Positions 16,795 to 26,837 are shown, numbered from the stretch's first letter. The stretch is 64,000 nucleotides of DNA from JABAAI01 sp965242745 (GCA_965242745.1 CBDETG010000107.1:1-64000), one strand, 5' to 3'. A program made the numbers and translations. The notes: generated by a model not told the origin, from the letters alone.

Positions 16795-18725
16795 CTAAAG
16801 CCCAAGCTCATACATGACTTTTTTGTAGAGATTGAAGTACTTGGAACGGCTGAATTCGCGTATGACATCTTCCGGAAGCTTGTCAAAGAGTATGTCCAGG
16901 TAGATAATCATTCTCCGTAATTCCCTTATGTTAAGCCGATTTTCTTGGGCGATTTCTTGTGCGAGGCCCTCATTGGATGATGGCCCATTACCAAACTCAG
17001 GCGGCGCTTCTAATACAGGCGCATCCACATTCTTGCCTTGCTGCGCAAGACCCGCTAAGCCCGGAAAGTTATCCAAATCGTCGACCATATTTTGCAGCTC
17101 CGCATCAGAAAGTCTAATATCATCAGCTTCTGCCTGCGCCATAAGACCCACATCACTGCCCTGAGCTATTTCATCATCAGCTCTTTGCCCGTGCAAGGCT
17201 TCTGTACTTAAGTCACTTTCTTGCAGGGGCATATCGGCCTTTTTTGATCTGACAAAAGCATCCTGAGCAGAAGCGCCCAAAAGAGATGCCGCTTCTTCTC
17301 CCTTCATCGCAAGAACATCACTGCCAAGATTGCTATCATCTATAATGGAACTCAGCTCTCCTTCTGATAAAGCTATATCTTCAAGAGCATCATCTGATAC
17401 AGCCCCTTCCTCAGATGCAAAAGTACTTGCCTGCGTCTTTTCTATTTCCGTAGAGAGAGCATTATCAGAAGTGGGACTTGTTTTACTTGCTTCAGTACTG
17501 GCTATATCTAACTGCGCATCAAATTCCTCAAAAACGCTGTCTATTTCTTCTTGAGAAAGGGGGGCAGCGCTCTCTTCACTAAAAGAACGAGAACTTCCTG
17601 CCTTACTTTCCTCAGGGAAAACGGCCGCCAGCTCTTGCTCAGAAAGCGCTGCGCTTGTATCTTTACCTGCTTCTGTATTTGTGATATGTGTCTCAGGCAA
17701 TGCAGCCTCCAGCTCTTGCTCAGAAAGCGCTGCGCTTGCATCTTTACCTGCTTCTGTATTTGTGATATGTGTCTCAGGCAATGCAGCCTCCAGCTCTTGC
17801 TCAGAAAGGGCTGTGCTTGTATCTTTACTTACTTCTGTATTTGTGATATGTGTCTCAGGCAATGCAGCCTCCAGCTCTTGCTCAGAAAGGGCTGTGCTTG
17901 TATCTTTACTTACTTCTGTATTTGTGATATGTGTCTCAGGCAATGCAGCCTCCAGCTCCTGCTCAGAAAGGGCTGTGCTTGTATCTTTACTTACTTCTGT
18001 ATTTGTGATATGTGTCTCAGGCAATGCAGCCTCCAGCTCCTTGCTCAGAAAGGGCTGTGCTTGTATCTTCACTTACTTCTGTATTTGTGATATGTGTCTC
18101 AGGCAATGCAGCCTCCAGCTCTTGCTCAGAAAGGGCTGTGCTTGTATCTTTACTTACTTCTGTATTTGTGATATGTGTCTCAGGCAATGCAGCCTCCAGC
18201 TCTTGCTCAGAAAGGGCTGTGCTTGTATCTTTTACTTACTTCTGTATTTGTGATATTTCCCTCAGGGAAGATGGCCGCCAGCTCTTGGTCGGAAAGGGCT
18301 GCGCTTGTATCTATGCCAGCAGCAGGATTTTCTTCATCTATTACGTTTGAAGTTTTTTGAGCAGAGCTTTCATTACGGAAAATAGCTGCCAGCTCCTCAT
18401 CGCCCATAGCTTCCGTATTGCTTATAGCTGGCTTTTCTTGAGCCTGCCCCTGCGCATTCAGCTGCTCTGCTTCGTCTTCAGTTGTATACAAGCCAAAGTC
18501 TACGTCTTCAAATTCATCCAGGTCTATAACGCCTTCTTCACCGGCGCTTTCAGGATGAGCCGCGTCTATTTCCTCTATCAGCTGCTTTTTTGCGTGCAGG
18601 TCCTTTTCTGCCGTATGCCTTTCTTCTTCATCAAAAATATTGTCCATGTCTTCAATTTCAAGGACCTCTAATTCCAGATCAGAAGCTTCTTCCTCATGTG
18701 AAGTCTTGGCGTTTTCTTCTTTCAT
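16795..18725 (-). pseudogene. Acidic protein with 27-residue tandem repeats, two frameshifts
   Basis: Large acidic protein. A Glu/Asp-rich N-terminal part is followed by about nine 27-residue repeats (core LSEQELEAALPETHITNTE). More single LSxxEL-type motifs follow, and the conserved-looking C-terminus ends LPEDVIREFSRSKYFNLYKK. The repeats are broken by an extra T in a T4 run near 18232 and an extra base near 18038. Removing both gives 643 codons exactly. Tails of the kind LPEDxxxEFxxSxYF are, to my memory, found on spirochaete proteins; no function is assigned. The start is taken at the ATG 18725 (an upstream one at 18752 is also open). Confidence 0.65.
17621..18290. repeat. 81-bp coding tandem repeat array
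   Basis: Seven nearly identical 81-bp units (starts spaced 81 bp at 17702, 17783, 17864, 17945, 18026, then 18108 and 18189) with diverged units on each side. The one 82-bp interval and the T4 run mark the two frameshifts. Each unit codes 27 residues, so copy change keeps frame. Confidence 0.92.
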
Positions 18726-18845
18726 AAGATAGGGAGGGCCTAAACAGCGCACAAAGGAAAGCGCAGCTTGGCCATAGCTTTGCGTGTCAGCTCCAAAGAT
18801 ACTGACAACTCATATAGGAAACATCGGCATCTTTGATCCCTTCTC

Positions 18846-20457
18846 TTATACTGTCCTAGAGATAATACCAAAAGAAAGCAGGCTAGGCAAGAGCCTAGTT
18901 TTGCGTCTTCTAAAATACAAAGCTTCTTGCAAGCCCTTGAGTGAGATATAAAAAAAGCCAAGACTATAAAGGAATAGAAAAAAACTAAGCGGGACATGCT
19001 GAAGAGAAAAAGCCGTATAGAAGGCAAAGGAGCAGTACAAGGCCATAGCAAACTCACCCAAAGTCAGCAGCATTGAGGACGAAGAAAAGGCAATATGGTA
19101 TTTGGAAGATTTTTTGCTTATGCTTGTTTTATTTTGGTATTTGATTTTAGGAGTACGCAAAAAAGGAGAACTTTGTTTACGGAAGGCCGCAAAAAAACGC
19201 CACGCTATTGCTCAAAGCAATGCCAGACCCGATCAGCATGAGCGCTGGCAGACGCAGCAGTCTTTTGTAAAAGCGCTGGCTTTGATCCGCATATACATAG
19301 AAAAAAATAGAAGAAAATCCGGCAAAAGCAAGGAAAAGTATAAGGCTTGCAAACATGCTTATAGGTATATTCTGGACCTTCAAGGCGGAGCGGCTACTCA
19401 AGTATAAAATAGGCATAGTTAAGAGCAGGTTTGCAAGCATGAGGGGATGCACAGCATATCTGCAAAGCCGGAGGATCGCTTCTGATCTTATTTTTAGAGG
19501 AAAGGCAGAGCGGCAGATACGGCCGCAAAGTTTACGCGCCGTTTGCAGGGAGCCTTTGCACCAGCGCTGTTGCTGCTGCTTGAAGGCAGCAATGCTAAGG
19601 GGAAGCTCCGCTGGATTTACAAGATCATGGATATAGCGAAATTTCCAACCTGCTAATTCTGCTCTATAAGATAAATCTAAGTCTTCTGTAAGAGTATCGC
19701 CCTGCCAATTTCCCGCTTCTATAATACACGCCCGGCGCCATATCCCAGCCGTTCCGTTGAAATTCAGCCACAAAGCTCCATTACTTCGCGCGCTCTGCTC
19801 TATTACAAAATGTCCGTCTATGCCTAAGGCCTGAGCGCGGGTTAAAAAAGAAGCGTCTGCATTTGTATGTCCCCAACGCGTCTGCACCATGCCTATATCT
19901 TCATTGTGTAAAAAATAGGGCATGCTTTGGCGCAAAAAATTCCGGGGAGGAAGAAAATCGGCGTCAAAAACAGCTATGAATTCCCCCTTTGCCACAGCTA
20001 AGCCCGCCTTTAAGGCCCCCGCCTTATAGGCATATCTTTGCTTGCGATGCAGGTGTTGTATCGAAAAACCCCGCTTTTTGTAATGCCGCACCAGTTTTTT
20101 CAGCGCTGCGTAGGTCTCATCCGTAGAGTCATCTAAAACCTGTATCTCCAATTTGTGGGCAGGCCATTCTATCTGTGTGACGCTTCGCAACAGGTCTTCT
20201 ACTACATAGTATTCATTATAGATAGGAAGCTGTATAGTTACAAAAGGCACGTCCGCACGAGAAGGGCCCCTCAGAGCTATGGGCCTAAACAGGGGGTCCT
20301 TTGCTGCAATGCAGGCGTCTTTGTCCTTACGATACAAATAGATTAAAAAATAGGAGTGTAGAGCAAAACATATAAGAAAAAACGTATCTATAGCATAGAA
20401 AAGGAGCAGGCAAACAAGAAGATATTCATGCCAAGACAAAAGGAGACTCTCTTTCAT
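18846..20457 (-). pseudogene. GT2 glycosyltransferase (cellulose-synthase-like), frameshifted near C-terminus
   Basis: Processive-type family 2 glycosyltransferase, probably membrane-bound. An N-terminal hydrophobic segment precedes IQLPIYNE, VLDDSTDE, the FDADF metal site, TEDLDLSYR and the QQQQRWCKG motif; several membrane segments follow. A T7 run near 19193 makes the frame end in AFFCGLP. With T6 the protein continues AFFAAFRKQSSPFLRTPKI, the normal ending of this family (FLRTPK), through further membrane spans to 18846 (537 codons). Either a late-truncated gene, a phase-variable one, or a sequence error. Product unknown. Confidence 0.85.
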
Positions 20458-20512
20458 CGGTATCGGAGCGATACGCTGCTTGGCAGTGTGTCCATGCGCG
20501 CTGCCCTAAAGA

Positions 20513-22723
20513 CTAGCTCAGGAGTGGAGCGATCACTAAGGCTACGATAGACATGAGTTTGATCAAGATATTGATGGAAGGCCCTGAAGTATCTTTCAAA
20601 GGGTCCCCTACCGTATCGCCTACAACAGCGGCTTTATGGGCTTGGCTGCCCTTAGTAAATTTCTCTTTTTTGATTACCACGCCCTTTTCAATCATCTTCT
20701 TAGCATTATCCCACGCTCCGCCCGCATTCGCTTGAAAGATAGCCATCAAAACACCGCTTACGGTTACTCCTGCCAGTAGCCCCCCCAAACTTTCCGCATC
20801 CATCAAAAAGCCTATTGCAATAGGGCTAAGGACCGCAATCAAACCGGGCAGGATCATACGGCTTAGGGCAGCCTGCGTAGATATTTCCACACAACGCGCA
20901 TACTCTGCCTTGCCCTCCGCCTTCTGCAAAATTTTCAAATCCTGAGCGCTGATTTTCTTAGAGGAGTTCTCATACTTTTTCATCACAACAAGGGCTTTTT
21001 TTAGGGAAGGAATTTGACGAAACTGACGCCTTACCTCTTGGATCATACTCATTGCCGCCTTGCCCACCGCATTCATGGCTAGGGAAGAAAAAACAAAGGG
21101 CAGCATGGCGCCCAGAAAAAGCCCGGCCATAACAGTAGATTTCGCAACATTGATGCTTTGTATGCCTGCCTGCGTCATAAAGGCAGAAAAAAGCGCCAGC
21201 GCTGTTAAGGCGCCTGATGCGATAGCAAAGCCTTTACCTATAGCCGCCGTTGTATTCCCCACAGCATCAAGTTGATCCGTCCGCCTGCGCACTTCTTGAG
21301 GCAAATCTGCCATCTCGGCTATGCCCCCAGCATTATCTGAAATGGGCCCATAGGCATCTACTGCTAACTGTATGCCCGTATTGGCAAGCATCCCCAAAGC
21401 GGCCAAAGCTACCCCGTAGAGACCTGCCGCATAGTGTGAAAAAAGTATGGCTCCGGCAATGAGGCAAGTAGGCAAGGCCGTAGACATCATTCCTACGCCC
21501 AAGCCAGCAATAATCGTAGTAGCAGGGCCTGTGCTGGACTGCTCTACAATAGAAAGGACTGGCTTTTTGTTAGTGCCCGTATAGTGCTCTGTAACGATTC
21601 CCACCAGCATACCAGCAAGCAGACCTACAAGCACAGCATAAAAGACTCCCAAAGCGCTGAACTCACGCGGGACTGCAGAAGCATCGCCGCCAAGCATGTG
21701 CAGGATAGGAACAGCTTCCCAAGTCTCCGGCAGTATGGAAGTGATAGCAATGTAGCATAGCACAATCATCACCACAGAAGAAAGCCAATGCCCCGTGTTC
21801 AAAGCCTTTTGTGGATCGCCCCCTTCCCGTATACGCACAAAGAAAGTACCTAGAATAGAAGAAAAAATACCCAGCCCCGCTAATATCAAAGGTAAAAATA
21901 CAGCGCTCAAGCCTCCAAATTGATCCAGAGCGCCTGCCTGAAAAATCCCCACGAAGGCTGCGCCCAAGACCATAGAGCTAAGTATAGAACCCACATAAGA
22001 CTCAAAGAGATCTGCTCCCATGCCAGCGACATCACCTACATTGTCCCCAACATTATCAGCTATCGTGGCTGGATTCAAGGGATGGTCCTCAGGTATGCCT
22101 GCCTCTACCTTCCCCACTAAGTCTGCGCCAACGTCAGCTGCCTTCGTATATATCCCCCCACCTACACGGGCAAAAAGCGCAATAGAAGAAGCGCCCAGAG
22201 AGAAGCCAGAAAGGATATTCAAAATACGCACAGGGCTGCTGCCGGCAAAGAGGTAGTTGCTATATAGCACATACAATGCGCCCAGACCCAGAATCCCAAG
22301 ACCTACTACAGATATGCCCATAACAGAACCACCGCTGAAAGCGATTTTCAAAGCCGGCGCAATTCCAGAGCGGGCTGCATGAGTGGTGCGATAGTTCGCA
22401 AGAGTAGCTACACGCATCCCAACAAATCCTGCCAAACTGGAACATAAGGCACCTATGACAAAAGACAGCGCCACGACTGGGGAAGAACGCTCCTCATCGC
22501 TCATAGAGTTTGCTAAGGCAAGCAATACGGCAACAGCAAGTACGTACCAAATCAAAATACGATACTCTGCCCGCAAAAAAGCAAGCGCTCCCTCCGCTAT
22601 ATGATGACCTATATTTTGCATTTTTTCCGTTCCCTTCTCCTGAGCTTTAACCCACAAGAACTTCCAAAAGGCAAAGAGCAATGCAAGAACCCCTGCCAAA
22701 AGCGCCATGTAAACGTAATTCAT
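20513..22723 (-). CDS. hppA: K+-dependent membrane pyrophosphatase
   Basis: 736 aa, about 16 membrane helices. Couples pyrophosphate hydrolysis to H+ and/or Na+ export across the inner membrane. Signature DVGADLVGKVEAGIPEDHP with the pyrophosphate/Mg site, DNVGDNVGDVAGMGADLFESY, and the C-terminal GDTVGDPLKDTSGPS. In GNTTAAIGKG the residue equivalent to position 460 is Ala and that at 463 is not Thr, as in K+-dependent enzymes; the K+-independent class has Lys and Thr there. The Na+ versus H+ choice cannot be settled here. Confidence 0.95.
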   Translation of the reverse strand: MNYVYMALLAGVLALLFAFWKFLWVKAQEKGTEKMQNIGHHIAEGALAFLRAEYRILIWYVLAVAVLLALANSMSDEERSSPVVALSFVIGALCSSLAGFVGMRVATLANYRTTHAARSGIAPALKIAFSGGSVMGISVVGLGILGLGALYVLYSNYLFAGSSPVRILNILSGFSLGASSIALFARVGGGIYTKAADVGADLVGKVEAGIPEDHPLNPATIADNVGDNVGDVAGMGADLFESYVGSILSSMVLGAAFVGIFQAGALDQFGGLSAVFLPLILAGLGIFSSILGTFFVRIREGGDPQKALNTGHWLSSVVMIVLCYIAITSILPETWEAVPILHMLGGDASAVPREFSALGVFYAVLVGLLAGMLVGIVTEHYTGTNKKPVLSIVEQSSTGPATTIIAGLGVGMMSTALPTCLIAGAILFSHYAAGLYGVALAALGMLANTGIQLAVDAYGPISDNAGGIAEMADLPQEVRRRTDQLDAVGNTTAAIGKGFAIASGALTALALFSAFMTQAGIQSINVAKSTVMAGLFLGAMLPFVFSSLAMNAVGKAAMSMIQEVRRQFRQIPSLKKALVVMKKYENSSKKISAQDLKILQKAEGKAEYARCVEISTQAALSRMILPGLIAVLSPIAIGFLMDAESLGGLLAGVTVSGVLMAIFQANAGGAWDNAKKMIEKGVVIKKEKFTKGSQAHKAAVVGDTVGDPLKDTSGPSINILIKLMSIVALVIAPLLS

Positions 22724-23166
22724 AAATGTTTTCTACTTCCTTCGCTATGTATTAAAAGCCTGAGCAAAAAGCCGCTATGCCAACAAAGTTCCCTTTAGTT
22801 TTAGCATACTCTCCTTAAGCAGCAGGAAAGCTCTTAAGCGCCAAGCTGATGGGGCAGTGAAATGTACGTTCCTGCATATGTCAAGGTGATTTTGCCACAG
22901 GATAAATAGTTGCGATAAATTTTTGCTTGTAATATAAAAACGCGTTCTTTTCAATGGCATTAAAAGCGCACCCTGCCAGTGTTGTCGCACTAGCAGGATG
23001 CTAACCAAACACTTTGTGTCCAAAAGAGTTATGGCTAATTGTAAAAGACCTAAAACGTTCCCAGTTTTACAAGTATCTTTTTCCTATTCCTCTTTTAGCT
23101 TTGCCTTAGTTGTTAGTATCCTTTGCGGGCGGGGTGCGCCTTAATTCTTTTAAGGAAGGTGTATAA
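22724..23166. other. Intergenic region, nothing recognised
   Basis: A 443-bp gap between the divergent hppA and small lipoprotein genes. An 82-codon open frame on the minus strand (22775-23023) has no family resemblance. An inverted TGTAAAA/TTTTACA pair lies near 23041-23080. AAGGAAGGTG before 23167 is the ribosome-binding site of the next gene. Confidence 0.4.
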
Positions 23167-23583
23167 ATGAAGAGTAATGTGAAAAAGTATATTAGGGCTT
23201 TCATGTTTGTTTTTGTTCTGCCTGTTGTCTCCTGTAAGACGGGGCAAAGCATAACTCAAGAGTCGCCAGCGCAGGCAAGACCTGCAGATGGCACAACTCA
23301 GCTAAGGTTATGTAGGCACGTTCAGACGAGGGAGTATAATCCCAGCGGACATGAAAAACAAAGAACGGCTACCTATATCCGTTATGACGAACGCGCAGCC
23401 TTGCTAGCCAAGCTGCACGGAATCATAAAGGAATTAAGAAGAATCGTTGAAAACAAAAGCGTTCCGCAAAAAGAAAGGACCGCTCTAACCAATTCGCTGA
23501 CAGATATATCAAAAAGTATCATTGCAGAGAACAAAGGGAAGGATAACGATTACTGCCCCTTACAGTGGAAAAATGGGAATTAA
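23167..23583 (+). CDS. Small putative lipoprotein
   Basis: 138 aa. A Lys-rich N-terminus and hydrophobic segment end in LPVVSC, a good lipobox with Cys at residue 24, so export and lipidation are likely. The mature part is short, charged and probably helical (residues 77-125), with a Cys pair around CRHVQ and DYCPLQW. No known family. AAGGAAGG precedes the ATG at good spacing. It starts a run of three small genes on this strand. Confidence 0.65.
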   Translation: MKSNVKKYIRAFMFVFVLPVVSCKTGQSITQESPAQARPADGTTQLRLCRHVQTREYNPSGHEKQRTATYIRYDERAALLAKLHGIIKELRRIVENKSVPQKERTALTNSLTDISKSIIAENKGKDNDYCPLQWKNGN

Positions 23584-23590
23584 ATCAATT

Positions 23591-23803
23591 ATGAAAGCAT
23601 ATAAAGTTTTGATGATAAAAGAAGGCGCTATGGGCGCTTTCTTTTTTGGCGCTTCTGGGATAGCGATTCGAAGGCTAGAGAAAATTCTTAATGAAGAAGC
23701 AAAAGATGGCTGGGAAGTCGTATTTCAGGTTATTGAAAAAAGGAGAATGTTTCTGTTTTGGGAAAGGGAGACTCTAATTCTGACCTTGTCCAAAAACGTA
23801 TAA
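23591..23803 (+). CDS. DUF4177-like small protein
   Basis: 70 aa from the ATG at 23591; an ATG at 23573 overlapping the lipoprotein stop is possible. MKAYKVLMIKEG, LNEEAKDGWEVVFQVIEKR and the final strand LILTLSK match the pattern of DUF4177 proteins (small alpha/beta, KYKV-x-GWE-x). Function unknown. It sits between the lipoprotein and TM2 genes. Confidence 0.7.
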   Translation: MKAYKVLMIKEGAMGAFFFGASGIAIRRLEKILNEEAKDGWEVVFQVIEKRRMFLFWERETLILTLSKNV

Positions 23804-23827
23804 AGACAAATATAGTGAGGTGTAAAA

Positions 23828-24127
23828 ATGGAAAAAACAGACAAAAGTGAACGTGAGTGGTTAGCTACTTCGCTGCTATGTTTCTTTCTTGGCAGCCTGG
23901 GATTTCACCGATTTTATGTAGGTAAAATTGGCACGGGGCTATTACAATTCTTTACCCTCGTCGGATGCCTAATTTTGTGGACATTTGCAACGATGATAGG
24001 CCTTGCGAGCATGTACGTATTCTTCGCTTTTATCGGCGTGATCTGGGGAATTTGGCTATTTATAGATTTTATCATGATCCTTTGCCAAAAATTCAGAGAT
24101 AAAGAAGGGCGCATCATAAAGAGCTAA
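23828..24127 (+). CDS. TM2-domain membrane protein
   Basis: 99 aa. Two membrane helices form a TM2 domain: SLLCFFLGSLGFHRFYVGKIGTGLLQ with the conserved FLGxxGxHRFYxG, then the second and third hydrophobic stretches ending WLFIDFIMI. Proteins of this family are inner-membrane and of unknown role. GTGAGGTG is upstream. It is followed by a short decayed-looking frame. Confidence 0.85.
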   Translation: MEKTDKSEREWLATSLLCFFLGSLGFHRFYVGKIGTGLLQFFTLVGCLILWTFATMIGLASMYVFFAFIGVIWGIWLFIDFIMILCQKFRDKEGRIIKS

Positions 24128-24166
24128 GTAACTTCTCAAGAGTAGTTTTTTATGGAAGGCGTGTAA

Positions 24167-24488
24167 ATGAAAAAGACAAACAAAGCTCTAAGTTATGCCT
24201 TTGGCCTAAAACGTAGTTTCCAACAATCCAGCCCTGCTTTTTGCAGGGCTGGGAATGCTATGGCTAAGCTTGCGGCCTTATGGTTCATGTCAATAGGATA
24301 TTAATACGGCATTACTTTTTGCCTTAGGCGCTGCTTGACTATTTCTTTATGGTGGTATTGGATCTTCTTAGCATATCCTCATGAGCGCCGCAATGCAAAC
24401 TATAGAAATACAAAAGATGCTAAAAAGCCGCAAGCAAGCCCACTTACAATTTTTGTAAAGTTCTTTGACTTAGCAGAGGCCCTTTAGG
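24167..24488 (+). pseudogene. Short open frame with in-frame stop and hairpin, possible gene remnant
   Basis: A GGAAGGCGTG ribosome-binding-like site precedes ATG 24167, as before the preceding small genes. The frame runs 45 codons to TAA at 24302-24304, then stays open in the same frame to TAG at 24486. Inside it lies a strong hairpin, CCAGCCCTGC/GCAGGGCTGG (24228-24252). No family recognised; it may be a decayed fourth member of the small-gene run. Confidence 0.3.
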
Positions 24489-24658
24489 AAAATGGACATA
24501 GTCAGAGTAAAGTATTTATCTTTATTATTAAGCTTCTATCTTCTATTGTATAAGCTTCGTTTTTTAGATAATGCGCTTTCTTTAATACAAGCAAAATAAG
24601 CAAGCGGCCTGCCCCTGCGCAGGAGAGACACAAGAAGTCAGCAGTCTATAAAATACAT

Positions 24659-24814
24659 ATGAAAAGAACATACCAACCTAAGAAACGCAAACGCGCCCGT
24701 ACCCACGGCTTTCGCGCGCGCATGGCTACGGCAGGCGGGCGAAAAGTGCTGCTCCGTCGCAGAAAAAAAATGCGCACTTGTCTAAGCGTCTCAGACCTAA
24801 AGCATAAAAAATAA
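24659..24814 (+). CDS. rpmH: 50S ribosomal protein L34
   Basis: 51 aa, short and highly basic. KRTYQPKKRKRARTHGFRAR is the L34 signature, followed by MATAGGRKVL and a basic tail; LSVSDLKHKK is a slightly long C-terminal end. Normally followed directly by rnpA; here a 1.3-kb methyltransferase-nuclease gene separates the two. No dnaA or origin signs are seen upstream. Confidence 0.95.
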   Translation: MKRTYQPKKRKRARTHGFRARMATAGGRKVLLRRRKKMRTCLSVSDLKHKK

Positions 24815-24858
24815 GGCCTGCCTGGGAATTTGCAGGTTACGCTATCAGACCTGATCGC

Positions 24859-26154
24859 ATGAGCGCAAACTGGAAAAACAGAACCTTATTTCACGGCGAC
24901 AATCTCGCCTTCATGCGCGCCATGAACAGCGAGTCCGTGGACCTGATAGCTACTGATCCTCCCTTTAATAAGAGCCGGGACTTTCATGCTACGCCCGATA
25001 GCCTTGCGGCGGGCGCATCCTTTCAAGATAGGTGGTCATGGGAGAAGGACGTGCATCAGGAATGGATAGACCAGATTACAGACGATCACCCACGCTTGAT
25101 GGAAGCGATTAAAAGCGCGAGATCCGCGCATTCGGACGGCATGGGCGCGTACATGTGCTTTATGGCCGTGCGCCTACTTGCAATGCGCCGGCTCTTGAAG
25201 CCGACCGGCTCGATTTATCTCCATTGCGACCCGACCGCTTCGCACTATCTCAAGGTCGTCATGGATGCGATTTTTGGCTATAGGAATTTTCTCAATCAGA
25301 TTGTTTGGCACTATCGAGGTGCGGGTGTTCCACGAGATAGTTTCGCCCGCCGTCATGACATTATTCTGCGTTATACGAAGCGCAAGGGCTGCCATCATTT
25401 TGACCCCGACCCGGCGCGCCAACCTTACGCGGCGGCAACTGTAGAGCGTTTCAGTCATTATATCGGGAATGTTCGGGGCGACTCCGACTATGGCCAGCAA
25501 AGTCTCAATCCGCTTGGCAAGCATCCTGACGATGTGATTACCGACATTCAACCGATAGCGCCATCATCGAATGATCGAGTGGGCTATCCGACGCAAAAGC
25601 CGCTGACTCTCTATGAGCGATTCATCGCAACAAGCAGCAACGAAGGCGATCTTGTGCTTGATCCCTTTGCCGGGTGCGCGACAACGCTTGTTGCAGCTGA
25701 GCGCCTCGGCAGGCAATGGGTGGGCATCGACATATGGAAAAAGGCGCATAAGGTTGTAGTCAAACGCCTGCATGATGAGGTGGGCATATTCGGGGACGTG
25801 CATTACTCACAGGCTTTGCCAAAAAGGACAGATGAGGGCGACACGCATGCGCCATATCTCCAAGTCAAGCAATCCATCCCAGAGCCGCCGGGTCCTAAAA
25901 TGTCCAGGAAGGAAATGTACGAGATTCTGCTCTCGCAGCAGGGAGCGAGGTGCCAGGGCTGTGATCGGAAATTCGATGATGCCCGCTACCTGGAGCTTGA
26001 CCACAACACGCCCAGTGCAGACGGCGGGCTGAATCACATATCCAACCGCATCCTGCTATGCGGGCCCTGCAACAGGCTCAAGAGCAACACAAAAACCTTA
26101 TCAGGCCTGAGGCGAGAGAATAAGAAACAGGGATTTATGCGGGGCGCTCGGTGA
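24859..26154 (+). CDS. Beta-class DNA methyltransferase fused to C-terminal HNH nuclease
   Basis: 431 aa. Motif IV (ATDPPFNKS, residues 32-40) comes before the SAM-binding motif I (DPFAGCATT, about 268-276), the order of beta-class N6-adenine/N4-cytosine methyltransferases. YPTQKP and GIDIWKKA follow the family pattern. After a linker beginning LPKRTDEG, the last 85 residues are an HNH nuclease: CQGC, LELDH, GGLNHISNRILLC and PCNRLK. Base usage looks richer in G+C than its neighbours. It sits 44 bp after rpmH and 36 bp before rnpA, with no terminal repeats seen, so acquisition is inferred. A paralogous methyltransferase with a different nuclease lies at 42888. It may be a one-chain restriction-modification enzyme; target unknown. 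Confidence 0.9.
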   Translation: MSANWKNRTLFHGDNLAFMRAMNSESVDLIATDPPFNKSRDFHATPDSLAAGASFQDRWSWEKDVHQEWIDQITDDHPRLMEAIKSARSAHSDGMGAYMCFMAVRLLAMRRLLKPTGSIYLHCDPTASHYLKVVMDAIFGYRNFLNQIVWHYRGAGVPRDSFARRHDIILRYTKRKGCHHFDPDPARQPYAAATVERFSHYIGNVRGDSDYGQQSLNPLGKHPDDVITDIQPIAPSSNDRVGYPTQKPLTLYERFIATSSNEGDLVLDPFAGCATTLVAAERLGRQWVGIDIWKKAHKVVVKRLHDEVGIFGDVHYSQALPKRTDEGDTHAPYLQVKQSIPEPPGPKMSRKEMYEILLSQQGARCQGCDRKFDDARYLELDHNTPSADGGLNHISNRILLCGPCNRLKSNTKTLSGLRRENKKQGFMRGAR

Positions 26155-26190
26155 TGCGGCGCAATCCATGAAACTCTCAGAGCTTTGTAT

Positions 26191-26553
26191 ATGCGATACT
26201 ATTCTCTTAAAGGTAAAAAAAATATTGCTTGGCTTTTTAGGCATGGCCGCTTTTATGCAGAAGGTAGCCTGTCTATGAAAGTAGCAAGGCAGGGCAGAAG
26301 TGATGCTGCGCAGGAAGCGCCAAAAGAGCAAAGCAAGTGGCTAATATGCGTATCTACTAAGCTGGGTAAGGCCGTTGTGCGCAATCGCCTGCGCCGCATC
26401 CTGAGAGAAAGCCTGCGCCTTCTAGTAAAGCAGAGGGTCGTGAAAAAAGGCTGCCTCATCGCCCTTTTTCCAAAGCACGCCTTCCTGCAATTAGACCATC
26501 TGGAACGCTATGCCCTTGTGCTTCGGCTTTGCAAGAAAGCGCATCTCTTATGA
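26191..26553 (+). CDS. rnpA: Ribonuclease P protein component
   Basis: 120 aa from ATG 26191 (TTG at 26185 is an alternative). Protein subunit of RNase P, which trims tRNA 5' leaders. SLKGKKNIAWLFRHGR is the N-terminal substrate-binding part; the RNR motif GKAVVRNRLRRILRE is clear. Its stop overlaps the yidD start (ATGA). Confidence 0.92.
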   Translation: MRYYSLKGKKNIAWLFRHGRFYAEGSLSMKVARQGRSDAAQEAPKEQSKWLICVSTKLGKAVVRNRLRRILRESLRLLVKQRVVKKGCLIALFPKHAFLQLDHLERYALVLRLCKKAHLL

Positions 26554-26837
26554 AATGGATCAATCAAATCGCTGTCTGGCTTATTGTTTTGTACCAAAAA
26601 TGGCTTTCGCCTATATGCGCCGCATTGGGAGCCGAATGCCGCTTTTATCCAAGCTGCTCTGAATACAGCCGTATTTGCTTCAAGCATTATACTTGGCCTA
26701 AGGCTTTGGCAATGAGTCTATGGCGCCTTTTACGCTGCCAGCCCTTTGCCAAAGGCGGCGTGGACATGATAGAAGACAAAAACAAAGGGCAGCGCTCAGG
26801 CTTGGACCAGCAAATAAGCGAGAGTAATAGCGAATGA
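26550..26837 (+). CDS. yidD: Membrane protein insertion efficiency factor YidD
   Basis: 95 aa from ATG 26550, overlapping the rnpA stop by 4 bp. Small membrane-associated factor aiding YidC/Sec insertion. Family block YQKWLSPICAALGAECRFYPSCSEYS with its conserved Cys residues, then LWRLLRCQPFAKGGVD. Normally yidC follows directly; here about 2 kb of other sequence lies between. Confidence 0.94.
   Translation: MKWINQIAVWLIVLYQKWLSPICAALGAECRFYPSCSEYSRICFKHYTWPKALAMSLWRLLRCQPFAKGGVDMIEDKNKGQRSGLDQQISESNSE

Noticed and set aside
17621..18290. CRISPR-like regular repeats
   Set aside because: The 81-bp units are contiguous, without unique spacers, and encode protein repeats in one frame.
17551..18360. 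Plus-strand proteins rich in Cys/Leu over the 81-bp repeats
   Set aside because: Mirror frames of the repeat array; the minus strand has the acidic protein with non-repeat ends.
24500..24860. Replication origin near rpmH
   Set aside because: rpmH-rnpA often lie by oriC, but no dnaA, DnaA-box cluster or AT-rich unwinding region is visible.
24960..24980. GAGCC repeat end inside the methyltransferase-HNH gene
   Set aside because: AATAAGAGCCGG resembles the repeat start but encodes NKSR of the conserved DPPFNK motif in frame; coincidence is likelier.
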